A stretch of DNA of 16,943 nucleotides from Rhodocollybia butyracea (lineage: Eukaryota; Basidiomycota; Agaricomycetes; Agaricales; Omphalotaceae), in the NCBI GenBank assembly GCA_015501585.1, contig JADNRY010001105.1, positions 1-16,943 of the forward strand. The letters run 5' to 3'. Within the stretch, counting starts at the first letter, position 1; each line of letters starts with the position of its first letter. Shown here piece after piece: positions 1-7,686 of this stretch. The notes under the pieces are model-generated. The model ran no database searches. It was not told the DNA's origin and was given only the letters and a program-made list of their open reading frames with translations. The position numbers and the translations under genes are program-made.

Positions 1-53
1 TGTATTTTTCACGCTATATCAATTATAATGAAAGCCTTTTACTTTTGTAGACT

Positions 54-58
54 AATTG
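54..58. repeat. Target-site duplication, left copy (AATTG)
   Basis: The five bases directly before the left LTR are AATTG, identical to the five bases directly after the right LTR (5070-5074). A 5-bp duplication is the usual size for copia integrases. The matching flanks show that this is one insertion event and not an LTR-LTR recombinant. Confidence 0.93.
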
Positions 59-335
59 TGTTAAGGTAAGATCAACTCAGTTGTTCAGAAAGCAACTATA
101 TTATATACCTGTTAAGGTAAGATCAACTGTAAGTGAGTTAGTAACTAGATAAACGAAATATACGAGAACGATCTCACCTCAGTTGTTCAGAAAGCAACTG
201 AGGAGTCGTATACGCCGCTCTGCGTGACCTAAGTACCAGCTGTACAGTATATAGTAAGCACGGCGTATACGGATAAGGGAATAGTCAAAGCTGCGTATAT
301 GAGTCCAATGTGTACATACAGAGTAATCTCCAACA
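59..335 (-). repeat. Left LTR (3' LTR of the element), 277 bp
   Basis: Starts TGTTAAGG and ends CCAACA; it is a direct repeat of 4791-5069. Inside it, an 18-bp repeat (60-77 and 111-128) and a 22-bp repeat (76-97 and 178-199) occur twice. The second 22-mer extends into a 9-bp-stem inverted repeat (177-185 with 195-203, 9-base loop). A separate perfect 10-bp inverted repeat pairs 208-217 (GTATACGCCG) with 261-270. Compared with the right LTR it differs at eight sites: one transversion (64), five transitions all at CpG (170, 213, 261, 316, 320) and two one-base run-length differences. Confidence 0.95.
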
Positions 336-350
336 CCCCCCTACTCCGTA
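336..350 (-). other. Polypurine tract (plus-strand primer site)
   Basis: In element orientation the bases directly upstream of the 3' LTR end in GTAGGGGGG, a short purine-rich run. The last pol codon (TAG, 341-343) overlaps it. In LTR elements a purine tract at this place survives RNase H and primes second-strand DNA synthesis. The tract is short but its position is exact. Confidence 0.75.
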
Positions 351-452
351 CGATACATCCCAAGAAGCGCGACAAGTTTCACATGAGTCGGCCCATTCAG
401 CGCCTTCGTGAATATATCTGCTACATTCTCTCCGGACCTAATCTCGTCACCT
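341..452 (-). pseudogene. C-terminal tail of copia RNase H (frame-shifted from the preceding segment)
   Basis: Read on the minus strand, this segment encodes a tail containing NVADIFTKAL, which matches the conserved end of copia polyproteins (typically ..ADIFTKPL), and stops at TAG 341-343 beside the polypurine tract. The upstream RNase H frame instead ends at 453 just after HYVREKVRA, so the two pieces are one protein split by a one- or two-base frame change near 450-460. The frame break is seen directly; joining the pieces is inferred from family knowledge. Confidence 0.8.
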
Positions 453-1490
453 TCACCTCGCCGCTCGCACCTTCTCTCTCACATAGTGATGACGCATCTC
501 GATATGCTTCACCAGCGCGTGCCTGTTGGCATTCTCGGTGAGGCATACTGAGCTGAAGTTGTCGCCCCGCATATTGATCGGGCCTTGCTGTTCAAGGTCG
601 ACCTCGGATAGGAAAGACTTCAGCCATATCGCCTGCTGGGTAGCTCGAGACAGCGCAATGTACTCCGCTTCGGTTGTCAACAGTGCAACCGTCGCTTGCC
701 GCTTCGAGCTCCAGGATACTGGTCCGCCCGCCATAAAGAAGACATACCCCGACGTTGACCTCGACGTGTCACGACAGCCACCGTGGTCTGAATCGACGTA
801 TCTGTCTGGTTTGAGGCCTTTTCCTGGCTTGTCCTCTGGCGGGCATTCATATACAATGTCGTAGTCGAGAGTATTTGCTATGTAACCTGCTAGCCATTCG
901 ACGCATTCCCAGTGTTGCCGTCCGGGATTTAGCTGGTATCGGGCCAATAGTCCTGCCGCATAAGCCATGTCGGGTCTGGTGCATACCTGTCCCCACATAC
1001 TAGATCCAACAAATGCACGGTATGGCTTATCCTCCATGAATCGCTGTTCCTCCTCGGGTAATGGATTTGGCGACTCCGTCAGTTTGACGTTTGGCGGCAG
1101 TGGTGTATTTTGTCTGCGTACGTTCTGTAGTCCGAAATGTGCAAGCATACGTTCAAAGTATCTCCTCTGTGATAGTGTGATTGCTTTGGTGACTGGGTCC
1201 TGCCTAATGGTCATTCCTAATAGTACTTCCGTCCTCACTTCATTCGCTTCCCAACGGCTTCCCAAATCCTGCACTGCTTTATCTTGACCTTGCTTGGTGG
1301 ATGAACCTCCACACACATCGTCGCCGTATGTGCTGGTGATGGTGTATTCGTCGCCGTCTCGTCGGAATCTGATACAAGGGTCTGCCCGTGAGGTTGTGTA
1401 TCCGTCGGCCCTGTATCCATCTGCCAATGTTGCCTGCCAATCATGACTTCCCTGCATTGTATCATAGATTGATTTCTTTAACTTGCACAC
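453..1490 (-). pseudogene. Copia reverse transcriptase C-terminal half plus RNase H
   Basis: Begins in the middle of RT (CKLKKSIYD, matching the usual VCKLKKSLYGLKQ block) and carries the catalytic box YGDD at about residues 55-58 (1315-1328). Most copia elements have YVDD here, so Gly in the second place is a minor oddity. The RNase H domain follows, with the acidic residues in VDSDHGG and TTEAEYIAL, and the terminal block HIEMRHHYVREKV. The upstream end is not a real start: the frame joins a deleted RT segment near 1485-1500. The downstream end is cut by a frame change before the conserved tail at 341-452. Confidence 0.9.
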
Positions 1491-2946
1491 CAGCGGTGAA
1501 ATCTACCTGTAAGATGGATAATTTGAGTACCGCAATAATCGCAAGTACCAAGCGGACAGATTCCATACGCGCTACACCGCCATATGTCTTATCGTAGTCC
1601 TGACCCTGTATCTGGGTGTATCCCTGAGCAACATACCGCGCTTTTCGCTTCAGGAGATTCCCGTTGGCGTCAAACTTTATTGCGTAGGTCCATCTTCCGC
1701 CTGTCAGGTTTGCATCCGGGGGGAGCGGCACCAGTTCCCAGCAGTCCTTATCCAACAACGTCTTATACTCCCGTTCCATGGGTTCTCTCCATAGATCTGG
1801 TCGCTTCATCGCTTGTTTGTAGGACTGTGGTACCCAGAGCTCACCTGACGTTGCTGCGAAGGAGTATGGGTTCTTGACAATCATTGCTAGAGGCTGTTCA
1901 TTGGTCTGTACTTCGGTTGTCCACTCCTGTCCATCATCCCTGGCTGTCTCCTCCCGTTTCTTATATTCTTCACTCTCTATAAGCCTACATGATGGGACAT
2001 GTTCCCGTGCGCTATGGCGTGCTGGCTCTGGCTGCAGTATGGGTTGTGGGTCTTCAACGTGAATATCGGGGTGATCGCGAGCAGGGGGCACGGGTATTTC
2101 ATCCGATGGAGGTGGTGTATCCGTATTTGGTGTGGCAGCAGGTATCGGATCAGGGTTAAGCTTAGGTGCAGGGTCAATTCGATCCGATTGTTTAATGGTT
2201 TCATTATCCCCGAATATACCTTGATCTTGCTCTTCCTGCACTGTTGGCTTTCGGGTACGTTGTGGCTCTCCTTCCTCGAAGACCACATCGTGTGACTCCT
2301 CGATTGTCTTTGTCTCTGGGATCCAAATCTGATACCCTCGTCTCCCCAGGTATCCCAACAACCTTCCCTTTACTGCTTGCCTTCCGAGTTTCCCGTCGGT
2401 TCTTCTCCGTGGTAGTGTTGCCCAACATTCGCACCCGAATGGCTGCAGGTGGGATATGTCCTGCCTCTTACTCGTCCATTGCTCCACCGGCACTAGGTCT
2501 GGATTTCTTGCCGATGGAATAAAGTTATCCACGTAGATGAACGTCGAGGAGGCTTCGCCCCAGAAGGAGTATGGGAAATTCGAGTCTTCAAGTAAGGTAT
2601 GTGTCCCTTCCATGACTGTCCTAAACGCCCTCTCAGCCACCCCATTTGCAGCAGAGGAATCATGCGGCACCTTCTCAATAAGGATACCGTTCTCAGCGCA
2701 ATACTCATCCACTGCACCATTGTTCAGCTCTCCTCCGCTGTCTATACGAATTGTCCTTAGTTTCTTCCCAGTCTGTTTTTCTGCCATCATGCAGTACTCA
2801 TGCAAGCACTTCACACCCGTCTCCTTGCGTTTGTTGTTCAAGTAGAACAGTACACGGAACAAGGACTTCCCGTCCGTGCAGAGCAAGAGGTAGCTACACC
2901 CTCCTCTTGTCTGTGTCCTTGCTGGTCCGAATAGGTCGATATGCAC
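1462..2946 (-). pseudogene. Copia integrase core and reverse transcriptase N-terminal half
   Basis: The integrase core contains VHIDLFGP (first Asp, codon 4), IRIDSGGE (Asp69) and NGVAERAFRT (Glu105); Asp69 and Glu105 are 35 residues apart, a correct DD35E triad. An acidic, proline-rich linker follows (about residues 230-340), then RVT_2-type RT from about residue 395, with WTYAIKFDANG, KARYVAQGY and the first catalytic Asp in QVDF (codon 1501-1503). The frame runs out shortly after QVDFTAG. The next family block (CKLKKS) follows almost at once in another frame, so tens of residues that normally lie between are missing. The upstream border is the TGA at 2947-2949; the frame before it is the same. 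Confidence 0.93.
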
Positions 2947-4173
2947 TCACTCGAGTACCTCACTTTCATGAGTGAGTACTTTGTCAAAGGGTTGCCTCTT
3001 TGCCTTCCCGTACAGGCAATCCTCGCACATCCCGTTCACTTCATGTTTGGTTATATTCAAACCATCAATGAGTTTTCGGTTAGCCATGCGTAGTATCCGT
3101 CGGATTGCAACATGGCCTAACCGCCTGTGCCAGGTGAGTATATCAGTTGGCCTGTCTCGGGTACGCGAGTAGCTGATGTGTGTCTTTCCTGATTCTAGGA
3201 TCTCCACCTCGTACATCTTTCCTTTGCCACATCCCTGCATGACTATCTCTCCTTTGGGTGACTTAACGGTCATTATTCCGTCTCCCCAATCTCCTCGCAT
3301 CCCTTTGCGGTCTAGCGTCGAGATCGATATCAAGTTATGGGCGAACGATGGTGTATGCTTCACGCCCTGCAGCTTTACTAGTCTTTCGTCGCCGCCTATG
3401 CGCGTAACAAACTGTACTGTTCCAATTCCCAGTATCTGGAATCTTCCCACTTCACCTGAGATGGCGCTATTTCCTCCTTGGCCCTGTACTTCGGTATACT
3501 CAACAAAGTCTGATTTGTGCACCCAGCAGTGCTCTGATGCGCCAGAGTCGAGAAATGTTCGTGTTACGGGAGCGGGAGGTGAGTATAGGGATGTCGTACC
3601 CTTACAGATGATACAGTCTTTTGAGCTGACAGTTGTATAACTAAGTATGTCTTTATCTACATCCACACTTTCCTCCTTTCGCTGACCCGTGGCCTTTAGA
3701 ATGGGATAAGGTGATCTAGCCTCGGAGTCAGCGATTGGGTCTAGCTTTTGGACGGATTTGGACGTACTCGAGGAGTCCGTGGCGTTCACAGACAGGACGT
3801 AGGTCGCCATAGGTGTGCTGGCGTCGGGCTTAGTGTCCTCTGTTGTGGTGGCTTTTGCATTTGGCTCCGTTCTCCCCTTGTTCGCTTGTCCTTGTTTCGG
3901 CCCTTGTCCCTCCATACCACCGCCCTTCGCCCAGCATTTCCTTGCCATATGGCCTGGCTTACCGCAGTTGTGGCAGGTGAATGCTGGCCTGTCTCCGGTG
4001 CGCTGTTGGTATGTGCTTGGAGTACGAGCAGCCATGAGAGCCTTGACTTTCTTGGTCTTCTCGTTCTTCCTCCAATCTATCCTCTTCCTTCTGGAGCCAG
4101 AGGGTACGAAGGTATGTGAACGCGTTGGCGCTCGACGTTCCTGAGACAGTGCGAACGTCTCACTTCCAGTCAC
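2947..4173 (-). pseudogene. Copia gag zinc knuckle, aspartic protease and integrase HHCC domain
   Basis: The CCHC knuckle CHNCGKPGHMARKC (Cys67, Cys70, His75, Cys80; 3934-3975) would bind element RNA. The protease active site is FLDSGASEH (Asp209, codon 3547-3549), which in copia cleaves the polyprotein. The integrase zinc domain has WHRRLGH (His349, His354) and CEDC (Cys383, Cys386). The first roughly 33 codons of this open frame are out of register: the real gag protein there is encoded in the frame of the upstream segment, with a change near 4050-4075 before KKVKALMAA. It ends at TGA 2947-2949, directly between the HHCC domain and the DD35E core. Confidence 0.92.
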
Positions 4174-4714
4174 TGGGCATGGACGAGATGAGGATGAGGC
4201 GGAACTGCGCGTCGGGGATACTTCCTCCGAGGTCGTGTACCTTTTTCAAAAGGTTTCGCATTTTCTTTTCGTGGTCCTCCATGGTCTGTTCGGACGGGTC
4301 GAATCTCTGAGAGCGGAGCGCTGTGTCGGCAAGGTGGATACGTTGCTCGTCTTTCTTCTCAAATTGTTTAATGAGGTTTTTCCAGATGTCAGACGCTCTC
4401 TTCGTCTCGTCGATTCCCAGTCCTGTGGGGTCGACCACGTTCGATACAATGGCTCCGGCAACGAGCCTGTCATGAGCTTCCCACTCCTCGTATTGTGGGA
4501 CCGGGCTAAACAGCGGTGTCTGCTGAGGCGTATAGATTGGGCCTGGGTAGCTAGCCGTAGGGGTTGGTCTAGCGATAGTCCCATCGAGGTAGCCTGCCAA
4601 GCCTTTTGATTGGATGGCGAATAAGATTTCCCTTTTAAAGGGTCTCCAGTTCTCTTCACCAATGAGCTGTTTCTCATCTGGGAGTCTCGGTATGTTTAGT
4701 AGATTTCCTGACAT
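4160..4714 (-). pseudogene. Copia gag, N-terminal part (UBN2/Retrotran_gag type)
   Basis: Starts MSGNLLNIPRL about 75 bases inside the upstream LTR, as expected for copia gag. It carries the gag pattern of Trp-containing helices (ENWRPFKREILFAI, ASDIWKNLIKQF, DHEKKMRNLLKK, ISSMPSDW). The frame meets TGA at 4160-4162, but gag-like residues continue in the same frame past the stop (SSANAFTYLRTLW, down to about 4070), so the TGA looks like a nonsense mutation, not the true end. After that the gag sequence changes frame into the zinc-knuckle segment. Gag forms the virus-like particle in the cytoplasm. Confidence 0.88.
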
Positions 4715-4767
4715 TTTTCGTAATGGACAATATACTTTCGATAACGTGTTTTCTCGATGTTTGCTTT

Positions 4768-4790
4768 GTTAGAGCGCGAGTCTCATAATC
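4768..4790 (-). other. Primer binding site, complementary to the 5' half of elongator tRNA-Met
   Basis: In element orientation the bases starting directly after the upstream LTR read GATTATGAGACTCGCGCTCT. The plus strand therefore reads like the D-stem to anticodon-loop part of an elongator tRNA-Met, ending in CTCATAATC (anticodon CAT in the loop CTCATAA). Most LTR elements use the tRNA 3' end with its CCA; Drosophila copia uses an internal 5' half of initiator tRNA-Met cut near position 39. The AATC after the anticodon fits elongator better than initiator tRNA-Met. The match is seen in the sequence; the tRNA identity rests on remembered tRNA consensus. Confidence 0.8.
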
Positions 4791-5069
4791 TGTTATGGTA
4801 AGATCAACTCAGTTGTTCAGAAAGCAACTATATTATATACCTGTTAAGGTAAGATCAACTGTAAGTGAGTTAGTAACTAGATAAACGAAATATACGAGAA
4901 CAATCTCACCTCAGTTGTTCAGAAAGCAACTGAGGGAGTCGTATATGCCGCTCTGCGTGACCTAAGTACCAGCTGTACAGTATATAGTAAGCATGGCGTA
5001 TACGGATAAGGGAATAGTCAAAGCTGCGTATATGAGTCCCAATGTGTACGTACGGAGTAATCTCCAACA
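4791..5069 (-). repeat. Right LTR (5' LTR of the element), 279 bp
   Basis: Starts TGTTATGG and ends CCAACA, about 97.8% identical to the left LTR over aligned bases. It carries the promoter for the minus-strand transcript. A TATATAAT-like run lies near its inner end (complement of about 4828-4841), which would leave a short U5. The 10-bp inverted repeat seen in the left LTR is present here with one CpG-to-TpG change in each arm (4946 and 4994). Confidence 0.95.
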
Positions 5070-5074
5070 AATTG
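5070..5074. repeat. Target-site duplication, right copy (AATTG)
   Basis: Identical to 54-58 and directly next to the terminal CA of the right LTR; see the left copy. Confidence 0.93.
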
Positions 5075-5889
5075 AAGTATAAAAATGCTCGAAGCTAGAA
5101 AACGTTCAGTGAGGCGGCAAATTTGGCAATGTCGTCTCACGTGCCCCCAGCATACGGATCGACGGTCCGCCATGTGGCGGTGCTCTATTTTCGCTCAGCT
5201 GCAAGCGCTACGCGGCTACTATAGGACTAGAGCCGATGACGTAAAATACTATCATGTGAGATTGAATCCCGGCCGGCCCGTTTACTCCGCTGCCATAAAG
5301 GAATTGAGTTAAGTACTTCGTTCTGTTCTGTCACCGTATCCACACGCGCGTCGAGCTGGTAGCAGCACTGGCTTGTGAGCTAGGAGTCGAAACAAAATAT
5401 CAGGACGACGACGAAAGAAATGTAGGTGGCGCTTCAACAACCTTCCAAAGAAATTTACATCAAAAAGCAGCGCAACGTTGACTGAAATCCAAAGGCCAGT
5501 GTTAGAATATATTCTTCATCAGTCGACGTCTACTTATATATTTTGTCTACGTTCAGACCTGTCCAGACTGAAATGCTTCAGGCGAAGGCTGAGATCTTCT
5601 CAGGATCTTCTAAACATCGAGGCGTCGATTACTCCGTCAAGGACTCGGTCGAATAACTGCCGATTTTTTTGGCAGGTCCAGCTATACTACACAGAAGTTG
5701 TAGTTTCCTCTGTGGCTTCCTGAAGTTGCTCTGAACAACTTTGTACCGACCCGTTCGTTATCTTATCTTATGCCGTAATTGAAGATTGATTTATGCGAGT
5801 GAATAGATTGATTCATGCAAATGACTCGAGTCGATAGTTCATCTTTACTTCTTCCCAACCGCAAGCCTCGCCGTTACGAAGCCACAAAA
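5075..5889. other. Gene-free stretch between retrotransposon and aminotransferase
   Basis: About 815 bp with only short open frames (under 82 codons) that show no conserved motif, no family resemblance and no spliced continuity. A weak inverted repeat (CACAGA with TCTGTG) lies around 5690-5716. The last part must contain the promoter and 5' leader of the aminotransferase. ATG codons at 5815 and 5821 are in frame with its start at 5890, so 5815-5889 may be coding. Confidence 0.5.
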
Positions 5890-7534
5890 ATGTCCAATCC
5901 CGAATGGAAATCCGTAGGTAATGGTCATCTGGAAGGCCCTGTCCCAGTCCCAGATTTGGATGTGTGTGCATTTTTACTTCTTCTACACTTGGTCAAAATT
6001 TTCATGCAGACTTTTAGCCTTCAAAAACTGATCATTACGAGGAGTGAATCTCTCAAGCCTATACCCAAACCCGAAGACCTCCTTGTTTTTCGGTACAATA
6101 AAGACGGACCACATGCTCATCGTCTCCTTCGATCCTGCCACTGGTTGGTCTGCGCCCGAAATCAAGGTGATACTTCTTTGGGACTAGGGCGTGTCATGAC
6201 TAATTAATATACAAGCCCTACGGTCCATTTCCTTGGACCCCGCTTCCAGTTGCTTTCAGTACGCCTCCAATCTTTTTGAAGGACTGAAGGTAGCTATCAA
6301 GGCAATAGCGCTAAGCTGATGCTCACTTCATGAAACGAATAGGCTTATGTTGGACCAGACGGCGTGCCACGGCTGTTCAGACCCGAAAAAAATATGGCAC
6401 GCATGGCGCGTTCAGCAGAAAGACTAGCCCTACCAGCAAGTTCTTTTATCTTCTTCATTCTCCTCCTGGGCTCAATAGACCCATAGCCTTTCAACCCAGA
6501 CGCTTTGTTGGAACTCATAAAGAAACTTGTTATCGTAGATAAAAGATGGATTCCCAACGCCACAGGCTATAGTTTGTACTTACGGCCCACCATTCATCGG
6601 AACGCGATCAGGTTTGCCCCATTGAAGTTCCATTATTGACATTTTATTGAGTTTTATGCCCAGCTTTGGGCGTTGCTGCTTCTGACCACGCTCTCCTGTA
6701 CGTCATTCTCACTCCCGCAGGTGAGTTCTTGGGGACTAATGATAGTGTTTCGTAAAAGATTTACCTCTTCCTCTCAGGACCATACTTCCGCAACGGAACA
6801 AAACCCATATCTCTCCTTGCATCTACAGAAAACGTTCGAGCATGGCCTGGTGAGAACTGGTCTTCTTTCAAAGAAAATATGCTGACGATATGATGTTTGT
6901 AGGTGGGACTGGCTCTCACAAGCTTTCAGGAAATTACTCGCCAGGATTCTTACCTCAACGAGTGGCAATAAAACAAGGATATGATCAAATTTTGTGGCTT
7001 TTGAAGGATGAAAATGGATCGTATCAGGTAACAGAGGCTGGCATCATGAATATATTTGTTGTTGTGAGCAGAGAAGATGGAGGTAGGTCGATACGCATGC
7101 AGAGTGGTGCTTATTACTCAACTCTCTTAGATCTTGATCTTATTACACCTCCTCTGGACGGTACGATTCTCGCTGGCGTCACTCGTGACTCAGTCCTCGC
7201 CCTGGCCAATGCGCACACGGATGGAAAACTAGTGCTACCTGGAATTCCGTCAAATAGACGTCTACACACTCACGAACGAGCGTTCACCACCGCTGATATA
7301 GACCACTGGCTCACGCTGGGGAGGTTGCAGGAAATGTTTAGTGTTGGAACTGCCGCTATACTGGCCCCGGTAGGTCGGGTCGGAATCAAAGATCTAAAGG
7401 GAGACATTAAGGACTTGATCCTACCTTCTTATGAAGATGGCATAGGACCTCTGAGCCATGCTATGTTGCAAATGATACTCGCCATTCAGGAGGGAAGAGA
7501 AAACTTTGAAGGGTGGAGTGTTCGATGCGAATAG
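5890..7534 (+). CDS. Branched-chain amino acid aminotransferase (class IV, PLP), nine exons
   Basis: Transfers the amino group between Leu/Ile/Val and 2-oxoglutarate (EC 2.6.1.42). Conserved blocks in order: TRSESLKPIPKPEDL, TDHMLIVSFDPATGW, NLFEGLKAY, LFRPEKNMARMARSAERL, GYSLYLRPT, RAWPGGTGSHKLSGNYSPG (its Lys would bind PLP), EAGIMNIF, PPLDGTILAGVTRDS, FSVGTAAILAPVGRVG. Exons: 5890-5961, 6010-6166, 6216-6289, 6343-6435, 6487-6611, 6664-6720, 6778-6849, 6903-7082, 7131-7534. Intron 4 (6436-6486) is GC-AG; the others are GT-AG. Three run-length indels break the frame: T expanded at 6086-6090, T contracted at 6228-6230, T expanded at 6593-6594. Allowing for them the exons sum to 1,233 nt (410 aa), a normal length. 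ATG 5890 has the best context; in-frame ATGs at 5815/5821 would add a basic N-terminus that could target mitochondria. Sequencing error is likelier than pseudogene. Confidence 0.9.
6436..6486 (+). other. GC-AG intron in the aminotransferase gene
   Basis: The junction after ..ERLALP is GCAAGT, the classical GC-type donor; the acceptor is CATAG before CCTTTCAAC (PFNPDALLEL). No GT donor nearby keeps the protein in register. Length 51 bp, like its neighbours. Confidence 0.75.
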
Positions 7535-7686
7535 GAAAAAATCATAGATGGTACTGGTACCTCTGTAATCTTTACTACGTGAATGCTATGTAAAGTAAGA
7601 ACGAAAAAACATGACTACAAGATACCTTGAGAATGTATCGAAAACAAAATCCAAAAGAAAACTTTTTATAAGTCATTTCCATCGGC

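Larger units (their letters stand above)
59..5069 (-). mobile_element. Ty1/copia LTR retrotransposon, complete but decayed
   Basis: A 5,011-bp element bounded by two near-identical direct LTRs that begin TG and end CA, with identical 5-bp flanks (AATTG at 54-58 and 5070-5074). Coding is on the minus strand, in the order gag, CCHC knuckle, protease, HHCC zinc domain, DD35E integrase, reverse transcriptase, RNase H. Integrase before RT is the diagnostic copia (Pseudoviridae-like) order. A primer binding site abuts the upstream LTR (4768-4790) and a G-rich purine tract abuts the downstream LTR (336-350). The gag-pol frame is interrupted by TGA at 4160-4162, a frame change near 4050-4075, TGA at 2947-2949, a deletion with frame change near 1485-1500 and a frame change near 450. 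The copy as read is therefore non-autonomous. LTR divergence of about 2% (6 substitutions in 277) suggests fairly recent insertion. Confidence 0.96.

Noticed and set aside
60..199. CRISPR-like spaced repeats in the LTR
   Set aside because: There are only two copies each of two short repeats with unequal spacing, inside a eukaryotic LTR and duplicated in the other LTR.
453..4714. Plus-strand open frames of up to 154 codons opposite the retrotransposon
   Set aside because: Antisense shadows of gag-pol; the minus strand carries all the recognisable domains.
4768..4790. A tRNA-Met gene
   Set aside because: Only the D-stem to anticodon part is present, with no acceptor stem, T arm or 3' half. 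It abuts the LTR exactly where a primer binding site belongs.
5085..5723. Two short plus-strand open frames (75 and 81 codons)
   Set aside because: No conserved residues, no splice continuity, no start context and low-complexity composition; chance frames in intergenic DNA.
5890..7534. Calling the aminotransferase a pseudogene
   Set aside because: Its three frame breaks are all one-base run-length changes, net effect one base; catalytic residues, splice sites and length are otherwise normal, and unrelated neighbours show the same defect.
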